Below, one piece after another: positions 11,331 through 23,029 of a stretch of 64,000 nt of DNA. Position 1 is the first letter of the stretch, and every line of letters begins with the position of its first letter. Source of the stretch: Bombus terrestris (Eukaryota; Arthropoda; Insecta; Hymenoptera; Apidae); assembly GCF_910591885.1 (NCBI RefSeq), contig NC_063275.1, positions 21,378,501 through 21,442,500 on the forward strand. The letters are read 5' to 3'. The notes below the pieces were generated by a model. That model was not told the origin of the DNA and searched no databases. It saw only the letters and a list, made by a program, of their open reading frames with translations. Both the position numbers and the translations under genes were made by a program.

Positions 11331-13435
11331 GATTAGAAACCTAATCGATACGTCGTGAGAAATGTGTGTTGGATAACATTTTTTTAATTATAAGGTATAT
11401 AAAAAGATGGATTTTTAGGGAAATTAGAAACTTTTAACGATGATTTTGTAGAGAACGTGGAGAAATGTTCAAATTTTTGTTCTTGTCATTTCCAAATTTG
11501 ACGAAATATCGTGATAATAGCTTTTGTATAACAATTTAGAGAATTTTTTAATTTTTACTTTCGCGAAATTTTATGTAGTTTTCTTTGGCCACCGATATTC
11601 GTAATTATAGTTTGGTACGTCCGTATGATTTTTGTATCCATTTAATAATAATACCTAAATTTGTCGATTAATTTTCATTGTAAAATATACTCTAATCTTT
11701 CTTTCTCTCTTTACGTTAGAGTTTGAAGAAGAGAGATATTTGAATAATTGTTTCTTGAAAGATGAAGGAAAATGTTAAGAGCTTTCCGTAATATCAGGAA
11801 TTAAATCAGAGTTAGAAGGTTAAATTAACTTGATAAGTTTTTCGCCAAACTTTATTATTACGTCGTTGTATTACGTTAATTAATTGATAAATAAGAAAGA
11901 CTGGAGAAACCCTTGGCAGATTGTTATACTTTATATAATCTTGAAAAAGCTTGACATTTTTCAAAACAAAATCTTCCATAAATCGCGAATATCGTCGAAA
12001 AATTTGATCACAGACTTGGAAAAGTAGTTACCTTCTTACGCCTCTTCTCCTTTTGTTTTCCCTTTCATCTTCCCTTCTACTTTCCCTTTCATGTTTCCTT
12101 TCAATTTCCTTTCACCGTTTCTTAACAGATGAGCATATATCGAAAGATTGACCAATCAGACTAATAAAATGGTCATAAACTGCTTACTACATTAAATGAA
12201 TAACCTGTGACAAAACTCTCCACGCCAGAAACATTTGCCTCTCCTATGAAATTTCAGCGCGTTGTCCCTAATGAGAATCTAAATATTTTCTTAAATCGAA
12301 AATTTTGCAAAACTGCAAAAGTATAATCTCGGAATATAACAACACGTTATTTTGTTCATTTGTATGGAGATCAAGCAACGTTTCTTGTTATTTTTAGTTG
12401 ATACTAAACAAGATTTTCATGATACATTTAACTCAACTACGAAACAACAAATTAAATATAATTAATTCAAAGAAAGATATAATGTCTAATTATTTTAAAT
12501 CACAATTATTACTAGTCTAATCACAGATCAGTTAAGAGAAACAGAAGTAGAACATTCTATCAATTATTTCCAAGATGTTGCCACAAATTACATTAATATG
12601 AATCCCATAGATTACATTATAACCAGCCATATTATTAACATTTAATTTAAAATATTGATAATATCATTGATCGGGTAAGCTCGGTATTTGAAGAATGAAT
12701 TGACATTGAGACCGAAAATTGACGAATTTTTTAAATGTAATCAATATTCTATCAACATTCCGTAATTAATATTACCTGCATATGATCAGATTTCACTATT
12801 TTAAACCATATTCGTAACGTTGATTCGATTGGAAATACAGTGGAGCTTAAAAATATCCGAAAATAGGCGGATAAAAATGATAGAATAATGGAACTTCTGA
12901 ACAATAGAACAATCACCTTTCTCTAATACTACATTTTACTCGTTCAAATAAAAATCAAGAAAATTATCAATTTGTTTCAACATTTCAAAAACCCATACAT
13001 TTCTGTCCGCTAAACTGCATTTTCGGCATGAGACAATCGATATCCCTATCATTTCCATTTGATTTTTATGCTCGAATGTAATGATAATGTAATAATAGTA
13101 TTTATAACAGAAAAACGCATCTGTTACTGGCAGACATTCTGTTCGGATAACAAAATATTGCAACAGTAGAACGGATGACTGTACTGTATTTAACAATAAA
13201 GAAAAAAGTTAGTACATAATCAGATAAAGAATATCCCATAGCCTACAACAAATTGGTTGTCGTTACGCGAGCTATAATTTTATAATCAAAATATATGTTG
13301 TCAAAAATAAGCAAGTATCCAGATATCTTTGAGTAACAAGCAACCAGTGGATATCCAAACGAGACCATATCCGACCTGCAAAATGATCTGATAATCGCCA
13401 AGCTTCATCCTGCAATCGTTCGGTTTCGTTCACAT
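11331..13435. other. AT-rich non-coding stretch
   Basis: Stop-dense in all frames. A pyrimidine-rich patch with repeated CCCTTTCAT/TTTCCTTTCA words lies at about 12040-12125. The only open frame (12936-13196, -) has no recognisable domain. Confidence 0.5.
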
Positions 13436-13990
13436 TTCCCATAATCTTTTACTCAACTCTCAGCCCAGAAATCATCCTGTTGCGGATCAATCTTGGTAAC
13501 AGTGAAAGAAGGTGGCAACCACGAAAGGTCCCGTTTGTTACGTGGCATCGGCATCCGATCTCGACGATGAGAAAAGAGCAACACAGTTGAGCATGAGCAG
13601 CCGCTTTTGCGCAATTTCCCTGTGGCCAGTGCCTCGTACAAGCGGCGACGTTAATAAGGTGTTAGCCGAGCTCGCGCATAATCGAGGAACACGGAGCATA
13701 GGATACGACGACGTTGCAACAAAGCGACGGTGACGGGTGCAGACGAGCCATATCCGGGACGTCGGCCAATAAAATTAATCGCTTTTGCTACATCGCCTGA
13801 ATAATTTATGCTCGCTGCCGTGTCTAGGAATTGGCCGATCATCGTTCGGGACGTCGTCCGTGGCGTTCCGCTTGCGACATACACGGTCTTCATGGAACAC
13901 CGAGGCCTCATTTGTATTCGTCACCACCACGAAAAATCATCTAGCCATCGACTTGATTATTTTTTTGGATGACGACTCCAAGTAAAGATC
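13436..13990. other. GC-rich island, unassigned
   Basis: CpG-rich segment with several overlapping open frames on both strands (13512-13733 +, 13651-13911 -, 13785-13985 +). None has a domain, and mutual overlap on both strands is what GC-rich non-coding DNA gives. Possible regulatory island or untranslated exon. Confidence 0.3.
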
Positions 13991-15665
13991 AACGGACGAC
14001 TCGAAATACAGATCGAAGATCAATGACTTCGATCAATGGCTGGGAATTTGACGAACAAGATTTATGATCTCTAGTACGCTATATTTGAAACTCGAAGTGA
14101 AGAAGAGGAAAGGTAAAATACGACCACCGATTAGGTGTTTGAGAATTTAGAAATCTTGTTGTTTGTTTAGTGCAATCTTTGGAACAACGAGATAAAAGGA
14201 AGATCATCCTCGATAGCGAAGAATCGAAGATCCGTGAGAACAAGATTCGTGAATTTTAATATGTACGTGGGGACATTGAACATAATCGAGAGAAATTCAT
14301 TTGCGTCTATAACGATGAGTCAGAAGCTTGAGAATTCTCGCGATGACTTGAAAAATTAAACAATACCATTTAATACGACGTGCAGGAAATTTATTAATAT
14401 TTACGTGAACGTGTTAGAAGTTTGCAATATGAAATTTGTAAAATGTTGTGTTGTTTGAAATATTAATGCTTCCAAAGTTATACCGGAATAAACCAAAATC
14501 TCGTAAACTTAGATTCTAGAAACAAACTTTTCACAAATTTAACCAGATAACAAACTATTATGTTGATTTAACTATTGCACAAAGTTTCTTAGAACTTCTT
14601 GGGCAACCAGTACGAGTCTAGGATGGTACTTTTGCGGATCATTCGCTTAGAACTGATGTCTTTTTTTATCCTGAAAGTATCGCGATGGCCGCATGTCGTT
14701 GGCTCGTAAAAGCTGTCTACGTGCCAATTGGAAGATGCTTCCGTTTAACGTCTTCGTTGTTAGACAACAATGCTTCCTTCAGTCGTGGTATGCATTATTC
14801 AACGCATCAGGAAATCTGCTTCAGCACTTGAAGAGATTGACTCTTCCTCCGTAGATGGTTTCCATTTACTCGGTATTTTTCATATATTACCGAATCGAAG
14901 ATACAAACAAGTTACGCTCGTTGAACGTCGTTGCTATTTTAATTGTTTCGCTTTTCTGGTAAATTGACGATACGATGATATGATATCGATATATGGAATA
15001 TAAATTGGAAATCAGAAAATTTTCAAAAATTATTTAGTGAAGTTCGCTTTACGTCGAATATATACGTAAAGTTTTGCAATATTTAAATATACCTCGTAAG
15101 AAATTATTTACTACCATGCGATGCAAATTTCATCGACAGTAAATGCATTCTACTTGTAACGTAACAGGTCGATGGGTAATAAATAGCATTTCATTTCTAC
15201 ATGAGGAATTTCATTTACTTATTATCATAAGCGAAGAAGGTATTTCACCTTATGCAAAAAAAGATTATAAATATTTTTAATCTCTATCAGCATTTCTTCC
15301 ACTTTAAAGGCTATCCAACACCCGCTCAACGCGAGATTCTTTTCCATCATATTGTTACAAATAAAGGAACAAGTCAAGATGCGTATGAAATACCAACTTC
15401 GAAGTGGCTTCACCTCACAAAACTCATTTTCATTTTAACTGAACGCAACAAAAATCATAGATCGTTTCCATCACTTTCTGTTCACGGTAAAATGAACGCC
15501 ACTATACAGGATCCTCCAAAAGTCCTGCAACGGTTAAATATCCCCAAAAACAAAAGCATTTTTGAAACAAATGTTTCAGACAACAGTTTTCAAATCTTAA
15601 AAGTTGTATTGCATGGTCATATCCGTTTGAGCTTGAGCCAAGGATCAAGCTGACGTCGAGGTTAG
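13991..15665. other. Non-coding stretch next to a mariner relic
   Basis: AT-rich. The open frame at 15252-15653 (+, 133 codons) lies just beyond the decayed mariner transposase, but neither its own translation nor its reverse strand gave a convincing continuation of that transposase or a known domain. No gene is called. Confidence 0.4.
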
Positions 15666-15970
15666 CATGATTTTTTTAATGGTATACCCTATTTTTTGTC
15701 ACACAATGTTAGAGCCGGGGGCAAGATCTTCCAAAACACTGGTTGATGACCTTTTCTTGATAAAAATTATCTGATTTATGAGCATCGAAAGAGGTAGTGA
15801 CGCCGGCATTAGCATTATGCAGGATGTATCGCGTGGTCGTTGCGTATTTTACACCTCTTTGTATGTATGCATGAGTCTGTATCGTTGTGCTTTGTATATG
15901 TTTGGTCGAGTGGTGCTTAATTAATGAGACGTTCAATCTGATGTCTATCGACTGTTTGACGATCCCTTCA
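15666..15970 (-). pseudogene. Decayed mariner transposase fragment
   Basis: Read on the minus strand, 15786-15822 gives LHNANAGVTTSF, which lines up with the mariner catalytic stretch of the form LHxDNAPxHTSF; the catalytic aspartate position reads alanine. About 100 bases further on, 15698-15718 matches 15 of 21 bases of the codons for the SPDLAPCD-type motif, out of frame, followed by a stretch resembling FLFPKIKK codons. Upstream, about 15930-15970, resembles the YRxQLxxL region. Stops and frameshifts are frequent, so it is dead. Only the C-terminal half of the catalytic domain is recognisable, and the inverted ends are not seen. Mariner transposases cut and paste DNA at TA sites with a DD34D active site. 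The assignment rests on motif order read by eye. Confidence 0.6.
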
Positions 15971-18163
15971 ATCGTACATACAAAATTACCGACTACATTT
16001 ATTGTAGTAAGATCTTTTGAAAAGATCTCCAGTCGTCAGCTTTAACATGTACATGATAAAAAGTAGACTGTATCATTAACGAGAATCGCGTTAACCTGGA
16101 CCTGAGTTTGATCCTACCATTCAAGGTCAGACGAATATGACTATTCGGTAGGACTTTCAAGACCTTAAAACTTTGGTCTCAAACATTTTTGTCAAAAGTA
16201 CATTGTTTTTTAGATAATTTCCCGTCCCGGAACTTATGGAAGACCTTGTATAACTTCTCCTTTAACGAAAAAAGGTATCCAACGTTAAGAACGCGTCGAC
16301 GATCGCGAGGTGATTTGGCGCGATGTTTCAGAAATTCCATCCGGCCGTTAGCGAGATATTTATGCCGAATAGCCGGCACCTGGGTCATCAAAGTTCGTAA
16401 ATATGCCATCGATCGCAGATTGAACGTCCCTGGCGCGGCGATGGTAAACAGCGAAGATCGTCGAACCTATCCAACCGAAGAGTAAAATAAAATTCAATTA
16501 ACACGGTTGCGGCAGGGTAATTTCAGAGGCGCTGCAACCGCGTCTTTGTTGCCGCATTGGCCAACGATAGCGGCCCATCTTCCTTGAGTCTATCTGGTTT
16601 CCTCGGCTCGTATCATCGACGACGTGTTTTGCTGCCTTTGAATCGGCCAAGTATTACAAACACCTGCCGCAATTTACTGTAATCCGCGTGCAGTGGTACG
16701 TCTGTTTTCCACGTCATCAGCGTTAACGGACGTTTCGCGGTTGAAGCGCGAAGAGAAACCGGTTTTCCCTTATTTTAACCGCCTCAAGTCTTCTATATTA
16801 TATACTACTGTTGTACATATATATATGTATATGCGACTATGCGTCGCGTATATCTCACGAACACCGCATCAGTGGTGTAATTATAACATTACTGGGATTT
16901 AGCGGCGCGCGATCGGTAGTGGCCGCTTGTTGGAAGGCCGTCGCGCTTTGATACAGAGTTGATGCGTGTTTAGCCGGTTAACCTTTCGCAAGTTATGCCA
17001 TTTTGATGCATTGGTAGCTTGTTTCGCCGTGGAGGATCGTGTTTTCCACCGTGGAAGTGGTAGCTAAGCCAATGTCTTTATTACTATAAACGAATTGTAA
17101 TCTTGTTGCTCCGCTCTCTCCTTAATTAGTTTTGCATTGCTTCAGCTCTTTTATCTCTACTTGTTAATACGATAATGCGACCATTGTAATTGTTTAGTTC
17201 TTGACGAAGTTTCTTTGATGTTACAGTATACGTGAGAATGATCGTAACCGTAGAAAGTAAATCTTTTTATTTTCAAACAAACTGCGTAAACTAAGAAGTT
17301 TACAAAGATACAAAGATGTATCCTTTGCTTTTGGAAAGACTGTTCGTAAATTTTGTGAAAGTAAAACTTGTCTTTGTAATCTGGACTTTCTAGCGTTAGC
17401 CTCCAGCTCTAGTGTTAGTTTCTAATTTGCGCCCTTTTTCTTTTAATAAGTAAGGGTGTGAATGATCATCGATCATTTTCCCTAGCAAACACAACGTTCT
17501 TTCTAGAACGAGAATATTTCTTTCGATATTCCACTTGGAAGATATAACGTTGGTTATTTTCCTCCGAACCAAGTACTTTCTGACCCTCGATTCTTCTAAG
17601 CTATTTCCAGTTTTTCCTTGCTATAGTCTCTATATGAAATAATGAAATGGTACTGAACTGAACTTTCCAAGTATCATTTTTCACAAAAAGCTAATACTCG
17701 AGCGCTTCACCAAATCTCTTCTCATTGGATTTATTCGTTTCATTGCACAGATGACTACATTGGTAGATTGGAAAGATCTCCTCGTCTATTTCATTGCATA
17801 ACAGCTACATTGTACATTGATATATTGCTTTTCAGTAGATATTACGCTCATCAACCTCGGCACACGTAAATTATAATCGACATAAGTGCAAGTCTATCGA
17901 TAATTATCCAACGCACAGTGTTCGACGATTAGTTGCTTCAGTCCAGCGTTAACACGTTCGTTGTATACGATTCGAATTCGACTACGTAACAAGGATGATA
18001 CGTACACCGAGTAAGTAAGCGAGGAATGTGGGCGATCATTTCATTCGTGGTAAAAAAATGGCGAGAACAAAAGTGGAACGACGTACGAGTCTCTCGGGAT
18101 CCAAACTGATCAACTCGACGTCTTATTAATTTTCCAACTTCGTTGCCACGCAATTTTAATGCT
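15971..18163. other. Non-coding stretch with a GC-rich core
   Basis: A GC-rich core at about 16280-16720 carries opposed open frames (16189-16485 + and 16179-16409 -) without domains. The rest is AT-rich with no repeat or gene recognised. Confidence 0.45.
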
Positions 18164-18227
18164 CAATCGTGAAAAGACAAATATCACACTAACGCAACAA
18201 TCGTGAAAAGACAAATATCACGACTAA
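18164..18227. repeat. 34-bp tandem duplication
   Basis: CAATCGTGAAAAGACAAATA occurs at 18164 and again at 18198, and the match continues through ATCAC into an ACTAAC segment. The copies are almost identical, so the duplication looks recent. Confidence 0.85.
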
Positions 18228-19540
18228 CTTTAAAATAATTCATACAAAGGATATGTTTCAAAATGATTTATCAACAATGATTTATCAACGCGAACATAAC
18301 ATTACGGTTACTGTTAATCCAAGGTCCAGCTGATTATATACATGCGACCATAATTTATAAAGGATGACACACGTGCTTAAAAACGGAGAAAAGAAAGAGA
18401 TGTGCAAACAACAAGCGTCGAGAAAATACTGAAATAACCGTAGGAAATGGCTCGTGACTGAAAAATGCGTTCAATTTTCCACGAATTCTGTCATTACTCC
18501 GGGGTGAGACTCGTCGAGAGGAGAGTTTCTGTGTAACCTGGCTACGGTAGCCATTACGAACAGGATTAGCCGTTAAAGAGGCAGCGTTTAGCAGCGCACT
18601 CATAAATCACGTGGAAGCGACAAGCAATTATAATAACTATCGTCGGCTATAGACGCATAAATAAAATAGTAGAACCCCTCGGCTAGGTAATGAGGCGTGC
18701 GAAACGGGATGCGAACCAGTTTCTCGACTCGTTAATCGCGACACGGGCAAACAGGGAAAGGTACTTTCACGGAAAAGATCGTCGCGACCGACGAATATTC
18801 GTCGAGTGTCATTTTTTTCAAAAACAGCACGGATATTAATTCCATATTTTGAGAGATTGGAAGCAATCGATTCAATAAATTTGTTATGCTGGTCGATAAA
18901 TTACGAGCAACCCTCGAAAGAAGATTATTAAATTGTTCGAAAAATGTATATAAACTCTGTAAAAAATATTTTGTACGGAGAAATAAAGAAATAGAGAAAA
19001 AGAAGAGAGAGATAAATTCGTCAAGGTGGTCTAAGAATTACAATGGGAAATCAAATAATAATTATTAGTTGCGAAAAATTCATAGTGTCTCTGACAGTCG
19101 ATTTATGTTATCATATAATGTATGTTATGTTATCTACTATGTATTTTTGCAAAATATTGCTTCATAAGAAGGTTGCTTACAACTGTAATTAACGTCTAAC
19201 TAGCCATTAATTAACATAGTTACTTAATCGAGCCAAGCGACCCAAAGTAAATAAGGACTTCAACGATTATATTGGCTGTAAACTGGTTTGTATTCTTATC
19301 TTATAACATAGTAACCGCAAAACCATTACCGCGTTTGATAGTTTTCTATTATAACTTTTTAATAGAGTTTTAAATCACCTATGTTTATGTTGCATTTTTC
19401 GTTTAATAATATCTATAAAATACGCTAACAAAGTTCGATTATTAAACGTTAGGTCAGTTATTAACCTATCAGCCATTGAATTGGAAATACTAACAACTCG
19501 ATAAAAATCACTAATGAAAGTTCAGAATTTGTTGAATTAT
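18228..19540. other. Non-coding stretch
   Basis: A GC-richer patch lies at 18355-18800; otherwise AT-rich. The open frames here are short and lysine- or arginine-rich without domains. Confidence 0.5.
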
Positions 19541-19760
19541 TTAATTTAATAAAAATAACCACAGAATACTATCCTTATGTTTTCTTCCACACTGATCGTA
19601 AAATAAAATTAGAAATAAATATCTTTCCACTAAATCATTGAAATCGTTTAGAAGAACAATCCAAAGAATGCTCTTCTTACGAAGTGAAATTACAAATAAG
19701 TAGCTATTCGCTAAAACGCTTAAAACCATTGAAAAAAAGGAGAAAGAAAAACAGTTCAAA
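19541..19760. repeat. Degenerate duplication of about 80 bp
   Basis: The segment near 19600-19670 (AAATTAGAAATAAATATCTT start) resembles 19680-19756 (AAATTACAAATAAGTAGCTA). The minus-strand open frame across it shows the same duplication at protein level: YLFVISLRKKSILWIVLLN versus YLFLILF...KDSILWLFLLN. Retention of the pattern in one frame is curious, but no known domain is recognised. Confidence 0.5.
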
Positions 19761-22204
19761 GAGTGCTACCAGTGTTTAAAGTTACTCGTCGCTCGAGTCT
19801 CATATTGGATCGCCAATCGCGTCTCAACGCCAACTAATATTTCGGTCAAGTATTTTGAAATGCCAATGGTAATTGCTGTTCGCTTGTCCATGCATAATAG
19901 TTTTTATAGTTCCATTAATTTCGCCGCAGTGTGTCGTCGCTCATGAAAGGACGCCTTTAGTTTTTAATATGAATGTTGCGATGATTGGCAGATCGATTCA
20001 TACGAGCGTGAATTAGAGACAATATTTTATTGCAACGCGGCTTCTCCAGCGATACGTTATTGCTTCATAAACGATGATTCCTGATCTTTAACCGTGCTCC
20101 CGCAATCATTCCGAGTACGAGCCGGTGTTATTTACGGGCCACATAAATGCCAATTACGTATCAAGGCTCATAATGTGCATAGTCTGATAAAAATTCGATT
20201 CATCCCGCACGTTTGAAAAAGGGTTGGTATAAAAGATAAATTATGATGAAACGTTTTGTAGGTACTTGTCTGATGTATGCACCTTAATGACTTGTTTATT
20301 ATTTCGTTATTACTACGCTATTTCAAAATAATATTTGATTAATATGTATACTACTAGAATTATATGTAATAAACATTCTATTATACAAGTATAATATTCA
20401 TACGATACTTAATACATATTTAATTCCTTACGCTATCGTAATGTAGTATATCGTGTGCTCGGATGAAATTGAAATTTTTCTACGTTTAATTCCAGTGGAA
20501 GTACAATGGTGTCGAAGTGGAAACATTTGCGCATTGAAATGTTAAGATAACAAGGTATTGAAATAGTGAAACCTTTACGCAATGAAAGTTCACACAGTAC
20601 TGTCTTATTGTATCAATAAAGATATAAACACACCCAGCATAAGCTGCTTATAGATGAATAGTAAGTTTAAAACAATTCGCGTCAATGAATCATAAGCCAT
20701 TCCCATTGTGTGTCTCAGAAAGTATTGTACATTCTGAAACTCCAATTTGCTCAGATAAAATGAATGATAAAAAATGAAACTCGAATGAAAAATATATCAT
20801 CTTCACCGATATAAAAGTACATTCTAAATGGCGTAGATATAGAAATGTACTTCACTGTAATAAACATTTCAAAAGCGAATAACAGTCACGGCGGAATGCA
20901 CATTAGAACAGTGGAATGGATTTAACCTATTAAACAGTTTAACGTATAATTAATAATCAAGAATATCCTCGGATAAATATATCATTACGCTTGAAATATT
21001 CACAAGTCATCATTAATTGACGGGTTAGCAAGTTGACCGTTACGATGATCATCGATAATCCGAGTTCATTAAACTCGATTAAAATAAGATAAATTTTATG
21101 GATTAAAAAATGTTCAACAATGACATAGACGACGTTGTTACATGAAAAATACGCAAATACAATATAATATTTTGGAAAAATTAAATGGTATGGTATATTT
21201 CAGTCTACCGTGACCCTCGAGATAAAATGTATAAAATTCACACGACGATCTGTTAATATTAACTTCAAAATTTTACATCCTCGAGCCACCAGTCGATTCT
21301 CCCCAAAGATACGCCTAATTTCCAATTCTATTATCCAGAAGCTACAGTTTTATCGATCGACTAGCACAAATTTCTCTCAATCGAGCACAAGTATAACACA
21401 ATTACGATGCAACAGCACGTGTCATCGAATGTTTGCCAGGGAACCACCGCGAGGTAGGATCGTTGCCCTGTCAGCCCCTGTTATACAGCACGAGATTAGC
21501 GATAACGTGACTATGTTCTGTCACCTAAAGCACATATACCAGCCGAGTTCCCGGAACGGTGCTCCACGTAGTACTTCGTTCCTGGTAAAAACGCATTAAT
21601 TAGATTTCCACTTAGCTGCCCTTCCTACGTTGCTATCCAAAGCGAAGCCTGTAAAGCCTCAAGGTCGCGGATACCTCATCGACGCTGGAATTCGAGCCGA
21701 GTTTCGAATTTCCAAGCGGAATGAACGCGAGTAGCTAGTTGAAGCAAAGAGGTGAAGAAGAAGAGAAAAAAAGAATTGAATTGAAGATTCGAAGAAGAAG
21801 AAGAAGAGCAAGAGACGTTGAAGTAGACGTTGCAGGGAGTAGAGAAACTTGGTGAAAGATGTGGATGAATAAAGTCGAAACTGATGTAATTAAGAAACTG
21901 ATAGATGACACAGGTAGCATAAAAGGAGAGTTTAGTAATTATTTATAGAGCGGCGATCTCACCGATCTCAATGATCTTAAAATATGTTCTCGGTGCTAAC
22001 ATTCTGTGCAACTTTTCTCTGTATGTGTTAACGTCGCTTGGTTTTGGTCTTCGAGATATTCGCAAAAATCTTCAGTTCAATCTACGATACGATCACACTT
22101 CGTTCTGAAATAGACAGACGCCTCACGGCGTCCGTATTTTCGCGTAGTTCGACCTAACTCATTTTCGATAATCAGTTTCAACTCGAGTAGGAAAGAAACA
22201 TCAA
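19761..22204. other. Non-coding stretch
   Basis: AT-rich, with GC-richer patches at about 19930-20220 and 21400-21720. The 129-codon frame at 21210-21599 (+) shows no domain and no splice context. A short GAAGAA-rich run lies near 21750-21810. Confidence 0.5.
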
Positions 22205-22220
22205 TGGGATAAGTTCAAAT
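22205..22220. repeat. Target-site duplication, left copy
   Basis: TGGGATAAGTTCAAAT, repeated exactly at 22505-22520. It brackets the LINE insertion. Confidence 0.85.
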
Positions 22221-22504
22221 TTTTTTTTTTTTTGTTATTTGTTTCTTAATATTCACAATTTGTCCATTTTGGACATTAGGTCGAATTTTTTAGCAGTTAT
22301 ATTATTATGTAGGTGGCTACCCCCAGCGGGATACCATCCTCGCGTTTGCTAGGTTATAGCCTCTGCGAGGTCTGCTGGGTGCTTCCTTTTTAGCCTTCTG
22401 TCCATGTTTAAGGTGTTGAACGTTTCCGCAGCTAGCCAGTTTGGGCGTGTTGCTATTCTTATCTTGTATTTTTCTGCGTATCTGCTAATTTCTTGCTTGG
22501 CCGT
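22221..22504 (-). mobile_element. 5'-truncated non-LTR retrotransposon (LINE)
   Basis: A 284-bp insertion between perfect 16-bp direct repeats. On the minus strand it runs from the end of an open frame, through a stop codon and about 115 bases of 3' untranslated sequence, into a tail of 13 or more A residues (plus-strand T-run 22221-22233). A 3' end with poly-A, truncation at the 5' end and a long target duplication are the marks of target-primed reverse transcription. The coding end resembles the C-terminus of Jockey/R1-type reverse transcriptase proteins. The intact duplication suggests a fairly recent insertion. The exact clade is not certain. Confidence 0.85.
22349..22504 (-). pseudogene. 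C-terminal remnant of LINE ORF2 (reverse transcriptase protein)
   Basis: The element's frame contributes about 51 codons beginning at TAKQEISRYAEKY and ending in a TAG at 22349-22351. It includes NWLAAETFN and then MDRRLKRKHPADLAEAIT; the RRLKRKHPxDL pattern near the end is what I recall from the C-termini of arthropod Jockey- and R1-type proteins. The polymerase and endonuclease domains are missing because of 5' truncation, so this piece is non-functional. The frame stays open by chance into the flanking DNA up to 22588. Confidence 0.65.
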
Positions 22505-22520
22505 TGGGATAAGTTCAAAT
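22505..22520. repeat. Target-site duplication, right copy
   Basis: Exact second copy of TGGGATAAGTTCAAAT, adjoining the truncated 5' end of the LINE. Confidence 0.85.
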
Positions 22521-23029
22521 GAGATAATTATTCGGCTACCTCGCGCTACTGTGAGATAATTTAAGGTGTTACACAATGAGACAGACACGATTCGTATTAA
22601 GCTCTATATTATCTCAGCGTTATTCAAAATTGGAAACGCTTGAACTATGACACTGAAAAAAGCAACTATTCGATTATCAAAATCATATTGTCGTCGAACC
22701 AGAAGCCTTTACATATGTCAGAAACTATAGCTGGGTGATACCTATAGGGAACAATTGATCTTGACAATATATTTCAAGATCATTGAAATCAGGAGTTCGT
22801 TCGCTTTGTAAATAAATTACCGAGATTTTTAATAAAATCCTTTTCGATCGTAATGTAGTTGGCATTTACAAATGTAACTTTACTTCAGAATAGCGCTACA
22901 AGCTAAAATAAATTATTCCAGCGTTTGTGACTTCTTTCTTTATATTTTGCGTGGGATTTACATCCATTTTAATTAAAAACTCGCATTCAATCTTTTTACA
23001 CCGAAATCCTTTAGCTATTTTAATTTCTG
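22521..23029. other. Non-coding stretch
   Basis: AT-rich; nothing recognised between the LINE and the purine-rich tract. Confidence 0.5.

Noticed and set aside
15252..15653. 133-codon frame next to the mariner relic, considered as its continuation
   Set aside because: It is on the opposite strand, and neither strand gives the expected transposase C-terminal motifs or inverted ends.
21210..21599. 129-codon plus-strand frame
   Set aside because: Serine/arginine-rich, starts at a non-ATG codon, no domain and no splice signals.
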